A stretch of DNA of 64,000 nt, taken from positions 31,203,131 to 31,267,130 of the forward strand of contig JAGTTD010000013.1 in NCBI GenBank assembly GCA_018398585.1. The letters run 5' to 3'. The translations under genes were made by a program, and so were the position numbers. The DNA is from Simmondsia chinensis (lineage: Eukaryota > Streptophyta > Magnoliopsida > Caryophyllales > Simmondsiaceae). Position 1 is the first letter of the stretch, and the number at the start of each line of letters is the position of its first letter. Positions 12,355 to 22,068 of this stretch are shown here, piece after piece. Below the pieces are notes generated by a model. That model had not been told where the DNA came from. It saw nothing but the letters and a program-made list of their open reading frames with translations, and made no database searches.

Positions 12355-12676
12355 TTGTGTTATGTGTAGAACCTGATTGTATTGGGTCTTGTTTATAAAA
12401 TATAGGATTGGGCCAATCCTATTGAGACCCGTGACACGCAAGGGTTTTAATATAATGGCTCTATATATACACAAGGATTGTGTATATTACCATTAGGGTT
12501 GAGAAGGATTTGAGAGGATAGATAGTTGAGAGACGTCTCATGTAAACGCCAATGATATTAATGAAATTATTGTGCCCCCTCCGTGGATGTAAGCTTCGTC
12601 TGAACCTCGTAAATTCTTGTGTTCTTCCCTATCCTTTTTTGTGTGTTATTATTATTTCGATTTAGGGTTCGTTATC
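12355..12676 (+). mobile_element. copia-type solo LTR (copy A)
   Basis: Begins near TGTTATGTGTAGAACC and ends near TTCGTTATCA. It contains a TATA-like GGCTCTATATATACACAAGG, then GTGCCCCCTCCGTGGATGTAAGC...GAACCTCGTAAATTCTTGTG, the conserved R-U5 block of copia LTRs. No internal region is attached. Present at the same place in copy B, so it was there before the duplication. Confidence 0.65.
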
Positions 12677-14124
12677 ATGTCGGTAATCTTAATAGGTCGT
12701 ATCAAGGCCCCACAATATATAATATCAAAGAGTTCTAATTGATTGTAAGTTAGTATATTTAATCGATGGACAACATCTTTTTAAATGTTCTTTACGGCTT
12801 AAATAAAAGTATGAAAATATTGTTTTATAACTAAATCAGTATCACCAAAACATATATTTTACTTTACCATTGAGGATCCGTTTCGATCAATGAAAATATT
12901 TTTTCTTACAAAAAGTTTTTCCTCACAAAATATTTATTTCTTAAAAGTTTTTATCTTTGCTGCTAAAGAAAATAATTTTATTCTATAAATTTATTTCTTA
13001 TAAAAATATTATTTTATAATTAATAATTCCTTACGATTTTGAGTAGAATCTCGTTTTAACGACATTTGTCGTACGTTGAGCTCTAAATAATTAATAATTA
13101 ATTGATGTAGACACTGTGGTCACGTGCGCAGCCACTTCAATGCAAAATTAACAGCCATTTGTACTTTGGATTAATTCGTATTATAACATCATTTAGAATA
13201 AATTATATATTAGTAATATAAAATTTAGGGTAATAATTTTTAGTCCATAAACTATATAAAATAATTTATTAATTCATAAATTTTAGTGTAATTATTTTTT
13301 AGTCAAATTTTAGAAATATGATATCAGTATTTTAATTAAAAGTTAACGTGTAAAGTTAAAGAAATTACATTTTGAATAAGGATATAAATGTCTTTTTATT
13401 TTTGCAGCACTTTGTTTTTCCCAAAATTTGACTAAAAATTATTTATATTAAAACATGTGGACAAATAAATTATTTCATAAAGTTTATGGACTAAATAAAT
13501 TATTGTAATAAACCTTGCGGTATTAATATGTAATTTACCCTATTATTTATGTAATAATTTAGGTGTTTTTATGAGAGCTATGATTGCAAGGGCAAAAATT
13601 ATTATTAATAGAATAATACTATGACTTATAAACAATAAGAATAATAAAATTATTTTAAAAATTATAATTTTACTATAACAATAATAATTTTATCCTATAT
13701 TATTATTAATAATTATATAAATAATTCCAATTATGATCACATAAGATTATGCTGCCTAATTTAGCAAAGGAAGTCATTTTCACCCGTTAGAGTTTCCCTC
13801 AAAAAAAATTTTCTGTAAAAGAATACACGCTAAACAATAGAAAACGGGGAAGATCATTTCATATAATCTAATTTTCCTCTAAAAACGAAACCTTAATATC
13901 CAGACATTCCCCAAAATATCTTCTATTATCTCGTATGGTATTATAAGATTATGTTGCCACATTAATCAATATATATACCTAAGAAAATCTATTTGATTAC
14001 TCTAATTCGAATGAAAAATGAATATTCCATCATATTGTGGAATTATTACCTTTTAAAACTAATTTCTTTAGAAACACTTATTCCATAAATATTATTTTTT
14101 TAATTATGAGTAACTTTTACTTTA

Positions 14125-14889
14125 AAATAAGAAGTATCGATCACACCTCCTAAGCCACGATTCCGGTTGCTTTCCATCAAATGGATCGATTTCTACCCTT
14201 GGCTGCCTGTAAGTGCCACTTCTACCACCAAGAGTGTTGTCATTAGTCTCGGTTCTTTGCTGAAAAGGTCTTTCCGGTGGTCGAACAACATGCTCCACCT
14301 CATCGGTTGCAACATTTGGTTGTATAACAGAATTCTGCGGCTGACTGTTTTGATGCAAGTGAGCTGCTGCAGATCTATTTGGCTCACAGTCAGATACTCA
14401 AACTTGATTCTCCACCTCCACATCATGTTGTATAGGTTGAAATTCAGCTGATCTGATGTTGGTTGATGGCCCAACATCCATCTTAATCTCAGGCGATTTT
14501 CCTCGCTCCAAAACTGTTGCATTGGTCTGTTCTGCTCGGGTCTGCTGTTGATCAGATCTCGATTGAGGAAAGATCTGACTAGCCGGCTTCAAAATGGCAT
14601 CAACACTTGATTCTCTTTGCTTATTTACCTGGTCTTGCAGATTTTCAAGTCGTTTCTCCAATTGTTGCAGCCGATGTTCCTTTTTTTCATCTTTCTCCAC
14701 CAATAACTTCGGGATTTGCTGAATCCCTTCAATTTGGCTTCGACTTTCAGCATTTTGTTGCTTAAGTTCAGCAAATTGTTGATCAAACTTGGCTTCCATG
14801 TGTTTTATTTGATCACGAAGCTCATTGGAAGTATCTACATTCAAACCGACACCACCAGCCCCTGATCTGGTCCGAACTCCATCAGCCAT
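14125..14889 (-). pseudogene. Ty3-gypsy gag, 5' part only
   Basis: Starts MADGVRTRSG at 14889 and reads through a predicted coiled coil (repeated Q/E/K heptads, KHMEAKFDQQFAELKQQN region) to the start of the retrotransposon gag domain (DPFDGKQPESWLRRCDRYF). There it is cut off at ~14125 by the edge of duplication copy A. One in-frame TGA sits near 14398-14400, probably an Arg CGA to TGA change. Gag would form the virus-like particle. Zinc knuckle, protease and pol are missing, so the element cannot move. Confidence 0.85.
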
Positions 14890-14939
14890 TTTGCTTTGTG
14901 TTTTTACCAGCTTAATCAATGTTGTTGATCGATAAAACC

Positions 14940-14954
14940 AGCTCTGATACCAAT
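14940..14954 (-). other. primer binding site, tRNA-iMet
   Basis: On the minus strand TGGTATCAGAGCTGG follows two bases after the LTR end. It matches the 3' end complement of initiator tRNA-Met, the usual primer of plant LTR retrotransposons. Confidence 0.88.
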
Positions 14955-15397
14955 TGTTAGCTTCCAAAATTAATTTGAAAGTCTAACCTTGTAGAAGAGA
15001 GTTAAAGATGAGAAAAGAATTGAATTAGATGAGAATAATAGAGAAGGGGATGAGAAATCAGACATTCCTTTAAGAAGGAGATTGTATTAAATTTTTTGGA
15101 TGATCAAATTACACTTTAAGCTCCCAATTTATACACAATGGGATACATTGCATCAAGACACTTGGCCTAATTATTTTTCCCGCCTAAAGTTCAAGTATCA
15201 AGGACCCTTAACTGAATTTGCCGCTAAAATGCAGAAATGACCTGCACAGGTCATTTGCATGGGCTTAACTGCGTTTTGGCGCCAATTCTAACTCCAACCG
15301 GTATTTTTAAAATGTTATTACATCATAAGGACTCTAATTAAAGCTTATACTAAGAATTTAAAATGCATTACAAGTAAAACTTTATTAATTTGTAACA
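14955..15397 (-). mobile_element. Ty3-gypsy 5' LTR
   Basis: 443 bp with perfect 5-bp inverted ends TGTTA...TAACA, immediately upstream (minus strand) of the primer binding site and gag. The 3' LTR and everything after the start of gag are missing, so only the 5' end of the element remains between the two copies of the duplicated segment. Confidence 0.82.
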
Positions 15398-15780
15398 TTT
15401 TAATGTTAACTTGATTGTTGATTTATATTATGTATTGAACTAAAAATTTATTTAACTTATTAGTATCATATTCACTAATTATGAATGCCTCCTCTTTTTA
15501 ATTTTAGTCTTTAAGTTGTACTTGTGTTATTCATATATATTTAACTTATACATTTTACTCTTTTTAATTTTTTTACACTTTTTGATGTTCTTTATTGTAT
15601 GTTTGAGGCTTATAATGAGATTTTTATAGATACAAGCTAGTGTTTTACACAAAAAGTAGAATCTTAGGATTCTAAATCCGATTCTACGATCCCGATCCTG
15701 AGGACCTCTCGCCGATCCTACGTAGAATCACGATTCAGACAACCTTGATAATAAATGTTCAAACGTAGAATTGTCTTAAA
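15398..15780. other. AT-rich spacer, nothing recognised
   Basis: No gene or bounded repeat. A short block around 15655-15745 with GATTCTAAATCCGATTCTACGATCC-like words looks like old repeat DNA. Confidence 0.5.
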
Positions 15781-15896
15781 GTAATCAATTAGTTGTAGAG
15801 AACTAGAAGAGCTCGAACGGGCACTGATCGCCATTTTGAGTGCCAGCTAGGGTTTTAGGAAATCAAGCGGACAAAGAGAATCGAAGCTTTTCGATC

Positions 15897-16019
15897 ATGG
15901 CGGGGAGACTGGGAAGGAGAGTAGTTCATTTCGCCAACCTACCTATCAAGCTTCTCATGCCCTCTTCCTTCTCCAACATCTCTGAAATCTCTCTCAAAAC
16001 CATCCCTTCTGCTTCCAAT
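15897..16019 (+). pseudogene. orphan first exon, mitochondrial ribosomal protein uL23
   Basis: ATG at 15897 opens 41 codons encoding a basic N-terminus with GRRVVHFANLPIKLLMP and ISLKTIPSAS, which I recognise as the start of the plant nuclear gene for mitochondrial large-subunit protein uL23 (At4g39880 type, full length ~180 aa). A leader-like stretch (15.78-15.89 kb) precedes it. The frame reaches a GT at 16020 where an intron could begin. After ~130 bp the sequence passes into a Mutator-type MITE end and then duplication copy B at 16149. The remaining uL23 coding sequence is not found before the next gene. I judge it a severed fragment; a very long intron is unlikely because HPGT starts at 22.07 kb. 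Confidence 0.72.
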
Positions 16020-16473
16020 GTACTCTCCACGTCTAATCTCTCAAAATCAAAATCAAGATCTCAATTCGTTTTCGTCCTTAATGGCCTGTTTTCGCTCTTT
16101 AATTTAAGTTTAATTACACGAAAGGTCCTTATACTTTGTCCATTCTGTCAATGTTCAAAAGCTTGATAAAGGTTAGATTTATCGAGCTCGTGTTCAAACG
16201 GAGAATACTCGCTAGAGACAAACACTTTTAATTTAGGACCTATTTAGTATTATTTTGATATTTTTGTGGTTATTTGATTCAACAAAATAAAAAGTTGTTG
16301 TTTTCTATAATCAACCCTTTTTTATTTCGAGTAAAAATTAAAAATAAAAATTCTAAAAATATTTATTTAAAAATTTTAATTTTAATTTTAATTTCTCAAT
16401 AAACAAAAATAATACAAATAAATAATCATACAAACCAAATTAAGGAAATATTCAATTAAGGGAGCTGTTATTA

Positions 16474-17172
16474 AGGATGGCAATGAGTCGGGTTTGGGTT
16501 GGGTTTGCTTTCATCCAGATAACCCATAAAAAATACGACTCGATCCAAATTCAAAAAAAATCTATTTATTCCATAAAAATTTAATCGAAATCCAAATCCA
16601 TGAGATGGAATGAATATCCGACCTAAATCTATAATCCATTTAAATTATAGAATAAATTATAGTATTGCAATCTAATATTAATATATTAACAATTATAATG
16701 CAATAATAAACTCAAAAGCTAATATTTGATCAAATTATTATATCTTTTTTCCTTTTTTTATTTAATATGTCTAAATGTAATATTATACAATCATTGAAAT
16801 ACACCTTAACAAGTAATCTTTTTACACAAATTTGTTAAATCGTGGTTCTACTGAAAAATATTATAGTGTTAAAACAAACTTTAAAATGTTGGCACAATAA
16901 AAAAGATATTAGAATATAATTGGACATGTTAAAGACTTAAAATTTAGTAAGTTTAAAATTTTTGCTACACTAAACATAATTTCAGGTCGGATTAGGGTCG
17001 GGTCTTGGTTAGGTTTTATGCCATCCAAATCCCACCCGACCCAAAACCCATTTATCAATATTCAAATCCAAATCCACTTAAAACCCATTTTTTGCATTCA
17101 AATCAAATCCATCATAAATGGATCGGGTTAAATGGACATCCGATAGATTCGTGTGTAATTGTCATCCCTAAT
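16474..17172. mobile_element. GGCAATGAG-type hAT-like MITE (copy B)
   Basis: Partner of 9785-10483. Ends AAGGATGGCAATGAGTCGGG and, inverted, TTAGGGATGACAATTACAC, slightly better conserved than in copy A. Confidence 0.62.
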
Positions 17173-17466
17173 TGTCATTATCAAGGTTAAAAATTATTAT
17201 TGTCAAAGCAATGATATGACATACACAAACAGTAAAGTCACAAAATTACTTTAAAAACTATAATTTTATTTTAATAATAATAAAATTTTACCGTAATCAT
17301 AATATGATTTTGTTCAAATAATCACTTAAATTTATATATGATATACGACAAATAAGCTTTGTTTGGTTGCTTTCCTAGCGTTTCATGCACATGCGGCCCG
17401 ATGCTTTCCTAGATGGGCATGCCCTGTGTGGATCTTCTTTTTTTTTTTTAAATAATGCTTATTATA

Positions 17467-17475
<9 letters not shown>

Positions 17476-17512
<37 letters not shown>

Positions 17513-18895
17513 TTTTTACAATTTATCAATTAGATTTTATACTATGTAGCTTTTAACTACTTAATTTATTATTTTTGCTTTTAACCACCTAAAAAAAATT
17601 TTGGTTGCAAATGACCACTAATAAAATATTCCATTAGAAAAAATAGAATATTTCATTCAATTTTAAAATATTCCATGTTCATTCCCAATTGTAGTATTGT
17701 TTGTAAATAACCACCTGTATTTTATAATATATAGCTTTTGACCACCTCAAACTCTTTTTTGAATAAAAAAAACATTTTTTAATCAAATCTTTATTTTTTC
17801 TAAACATGCCAAACACATTTGACATTTCTCTCTCTCCCTCTCTCATCCAAAGCCACCAGATCACTTCATCTCTGCCTGCACCATGTGTGTCAACTAGACC
17901 TGAAAACACGACACGATAACATGACACGGATACGTCATAAAGATAGCGGGTTAGGGCTGGGCTTTTGAAGCCAGGTTAAATTTGGGTTGATCCGTTTAAC
18001 CCGTTTGGATATTTGGGTCGAATTTGGGTTTGAACCCTTTAACCTATTTTCAATACGCTAGACCTGTTTATATAGACATATTAGGTATTTAAGTGGTATA
18101 CTACGGTTATTATGTATAGATTTTAATAGTCTATCCCACATAAGATAAACTATATTTATTAATGGTAATTTGATAAATTCTAAACATTAAAAATATGTAC
18201 TATATTTACTGCTAGTATAAATCGTAAACTGTGTTATTTACATGTTTATAAGCTGACAAATTAGTTTTAATGAAAAAATACTAATATAATTTAAATGGAT
18301 AAACCGCATGTTACCTTTTTAATAATTGGGTTGGCTCAGGGTTGAAATTTCCTAACCCATATAATAAGTGGGTCGGGTTCGGGTAGACGCCATTTCTAGC
18401 CTTGTATAACACGAACATGAACATGACACAACACGTCAGGTTTGCAACCCCTAGTGTCGACACACGGACGCACGCAATGGGTTCTGTAAAACTGTGTTTC
18501 GACACACATATTTTGCATGTCGACACACGGATTCCCGAGAATGTTTCTATAAAATGTGGTTAAAAACTTTTAGTTAAATGATGAAAAAAATAATCAAGCG
18601 GTCAAAAGCTATATACTATAAAATACAGCTGGTTAAAAGCTATATATCGTAAAATACAGGTGGTTATCTGCAAACAATTCTAAAATTAGAAATGAACACA
18701 TAATATTTTGAAATTGGATGGAATATTCTATTTTTCTAACGAAATATTTCATCCGGTGGTTATTTGCAACCAAAAAGTTTTTTTAGGTGGCTAAAAGCAA
18801 AAAAAATAAATAAATAAATAAATAAAAAATGAGGAGATTAAAAGCTAGATAGTGTAAAACCTAAGTGGTTAAATATAATATATATATATATATGT
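17476..18895. mobile_element. long-TIR non-autonomous DNA element (copy B)
   Basis: Partner of 10800-12185. Arms near 17510-17755 and 18570-18885 are imperfect reverse complements. The AT runs at the ends differ in length from copy A. Confidence 0.65.
17895..18453. mobile_element. hAT MITE with 8-bp TSD (copy B)
   Basis: 559 bp, starts TAGACCTG and ends CACC-type CAACCCCTA, so the ends are TAG...CTA as in hAT elements. Flanks GTGTCAAC (17887-17894) and GTGTCGAC (18454-18461) form an 8-bp target duplication with one mismatch. It sits inside the long-TIR element, so it is the younger insertion. Confidence 0.82.
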
Positions 18896-19049
18896 AAGTG
18901 AGATGGTAAGAGTGAATTCTTGACCACTTATTTAACTGTTGACATCATTTTCCTCCCATTTGATCTCACCCTATTGATCCCCCGCTTTAACCACACAGAA
19001 TTCATCCCCTCATCTCTTACCCTCTCATAAGAGTCATCCTCTATGTGTG

Positions 19050-19390
19050 TGTATATATATATTGTGTTATGTGTAGAACCTGATTGTATTGGGTCTTGTT
19101 TATAAAATATAGGATTGGGCCAATCCTATTGAGACCCGTGACACGCAAGGGTTTTAATATAATGGCTCTATATATACACAAGGATTGTGTATATTACCAT
19201 TAGGGTTGAGAAGGATTTGAGAGGATAGATAGTTGAGAGACGTCTCATGTAAACGCCAATGATATTAATGAAATTATTGTGCCCCCTCCGTGGATGTAAG
19301 CTTCGTCTGAACCTCGTAAATTCTTGTGTTCTCCCCTATCCTTTTTTGTGTGTTATTATTATTTCGATTTAGGGTTCGTTATCATGTCGG
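19050..19390 (+). mobile_element. copia-type solo LTR (copy B)
   Basis: Partner of 12355-12676. It and its surroundings (18.92-19.55 kb) differ from copy A at only about three positions that I could see. Confidence 0.65.
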
Positions 19391-21034
19391 TAATCTTAAT
19401 AGGTCGTATCAAGGCCCCACAATATATAATATCAAAGAGTTCTAATTGATTGTAAGTTAGTATATTTAATCGATGGACAACATCTTTTTAAATGTTCTTT
19501 ACGGCTTAAATAAAAGTATGAAAATATTGTTTTATAACTAAATCAGTATCACCAAAACATATATTTTACTTTATCATTGAGGTTCCATTTCGATCAATGA
19601 AAACATTTTTTCTTTCGAAAAGTTTTTCCTCACAAAATATTTCACTAGAAATATTTATTTCTTATAATTTTATTCTATAAATTTATTTCTTATAAAAATA
19701 TTATTTTATAATTAATAATTTTTTATGATCTTAAACAAAATCTCGATTTTAACAACTGCGGTTGTACGTTAAGCTCTAAATAATTCGCAATTAATTAATG
19801 TAGACACTGTGGTCACGTGCGCAGCCACTTCGATGCAAAATTAACAGCCATTTGTACATTGGATTAATTCGTATTTTAATATCATTTAGAATAAATTATA
19901 CATTAGTAATATGAAATTTAGTGTAATAATTTTTCAGTCCATAAATTATATAAAATAATTTATTAGTCTATAAGTTTTAGTATAATTATTTTTTAGTCCA
20001 ATTTTAGAAATATGACATCAGTATTTAAACTAAAAGTTAACGTGTAAAGTTAAAGAAATTACATTTTGAATAAGGGTATAAATGTCTTTTTATTTTTGCA
20101 GGACTTTGTTTTTCCCAAAATTTGACTAAAAATTATTTATATTAAAACATGTGGACAAATAAATTATTTTATAAAGTTTATGGACTAAATAAATTATTGT
20201 ACTAAATCTCGTGGTATTAATATGTAATTTACCCTATTATTTATGTAATAATTTAGGTATTTTTATGAGAGCTATGATTGCAAGGGCAAAAATTATTATT
20301 AATAGAATAATAATATGACTTATAAACAATAAGAATAACAAAATTATTTTAAAAATTATAATTTTACTATAACAATAATAATTTTATCCTATATTATTAT
20401 TAATAATTATATAAATAATACCAATTATGATGACATAAGATTATGCTGTCTAATTTAGCAGCATAATCTATATTTTTATAATTTTCCACTTTAGATTTTC
20501 CATTGTTGGTTTCAACGTAAACTTGTTTCCACTTTACGATGTTCCTTTGTTTATTATAAAAGAAAATATCTGACAATAAACTTTTGTAGCTAACATAAGA
20601 TCGATTTGATCCAAACTCGGCCGAAAACTACTCGAGGCTTTGAAGTAATGACTTTTCCATATTTTTCAAATGAAGTCATTTTTCACCCTTTAGAGTTTCC
20701 CTCGAAAAAAAATTTTCTGTAAAAGAATACACGCTAAATAATAGAAAACGGGGAAGGTCAATTCATATAATCTAATTTTCCTCCTAAAAACAAAACCTTA
20801 ATATCCAGACATTCCCCAAAATATCTTCTATTATCTCGTATGGTATTATAAGATTATGTTGCCACATTAATCAATATATATACAGTAAGAAAATCTATTT
20901 TATTACTCTAATTCGAATGAAAAATGAATGTTCGATCATATTGTGAAATTATTATCTTTTAAAATTAATTTCTTTAGAAACTCTTATTCCATAATTATTA
21001 TTTTTTAATTATGAGTAATTTTTTACTTTAAAAT

Positions 21035-21950
21035 TTTTAATTCAACTTCTAATTTTTCTTTTTAAAAACAGAAAAATAAAATATATTCTAAAACTAATTT
21101 TATAAGCTGATAAAAAAAATTAGAAAAATATTCAATAAAATATTTATTTTTTTTAATTAATGAGCACTTTTTTACTTAAAAAAAAGTTGTTTTATCACTA
21201 TCACAGATGTTGGCCCACCAGGCCCATTTTTGTCTTCAAATATAGTCCATAATTTGAATCTAGGCCCACCAAAAAGCCCACTACTCTTTAAATATAAAGT
21301 TTAGTCATTTAGATTGTTAGTTCTTAATATTTATAAATTTATTCAAATTTATTCTTTATTTTCTTTTTATTTAAAATAGTTTATACTATTTATAAAGTTG
21401 TTTAAATTAATCCTTCATTTTTTTAATTTTTACATTATTAGTCACTATATGAGGGACTAAAGTTTGTCATAAATAAAATATTATGGACTATTTAAAAAAA
21501 TAAAGGATGAATGAGTAATTTGAACAAAATTATAAATATTAGGGACTATTTTAAATAAAAAAAAGATAATGGATTAATTTGAACAAATTTAAAATTATTA
21601 AAGATTATTTTTTTACTAATTTTATCAAAGAAGTTCTATTTTTTATTTTGACAACCAAATATTTTTTACTTACTTCTTGAAAAAATTAACACAAAAATTA
21701 AATTTTCAAAAAAATATAATATTTTTAAAATTTTAATTCATATAACAACTATAAGGTTCCAAACTAAAAATTTTTCAAACCGAAATATCTCATGTCAAAA
21801 ACACTCTTGGCGTCGTTATGTTTAAAATAAATAAATAAATAAATAAACTTTTTTATAAAAGTACTTTTACTAATAAAGTCCATCGAATTCATCCCAAGGG
21901 CATTTTCGTCAACCTCCCAGCGCCTCACTACACTGACGCCAAAATCAGTT
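21035..21950. other. AT-rich upstream region of HPGT
   Basis: No gene. A dispersed repeat with GACTATTT and GGATTAATTTGAACAAA words (21.3-21.62 kb) also appears near 51.5 and 62.76 kb. The last ~90 bases (CATTTTCGTCAACCTCC onward) are less AT-rich and probably include the core promoter and start of the HPGT leader. Confidence 0.5.
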
Positions 21951-22068
21951 CTTTATTCATCGTAATCGCAGTTCGTTCTCCGATTTGAAGTTCGATCAAC
22001 AATCAATTTCAATTTCAGATCTGAATTTGAAGGATCAATCTAGCGAATTCGATCAATTTCCGTTAGAT

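Larger units (their letters stand above)
9464..14128. repeat. segmental duplication, copy A
   Basis: Direct duplicate of 16149-21034. The match begins in TG(C/T)TCAAAAGCTTGATAAAGG and ends in TTTACTTTAAAAT. It carries the same nested elements in the same order: GGCAATG-type MITE, long-TIR element with hAT MITE inside, and copia-type LTR. Copy A lacks a ~210 bp stretch present in copy B near 20.46-20.67 kb and has a longer AT run at ~12.15 kb. Most of the alignment shows scattered differences, but 12230-12860 is almost identical to its partner. No gene is recognised inside. Confidence 0.93.
16149..21034. repeat. segmental duplication, copy B
   Basis: Direct duplicate of 9464-14128 with the same nested transposons. 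Its left edge lies just inside a Mutator-type MITE fragment behind the uL23 exon. Its right edge is where copy A meets gypsy sequence. It has ~210 bp (about 20460-20672) that copy A lacks. Copy B starts within the tail of a hAT-type MITE that is longer in copy A, so A probably keeps the older left context. Confidence 0.93.

Noticed and set aside
21985..22068. upstream in-frame extension of HPGT
   Set aside because: The extension would start at TTG. The first ATG in frame is at 22069 and fits the short cytosolic tail of the family.
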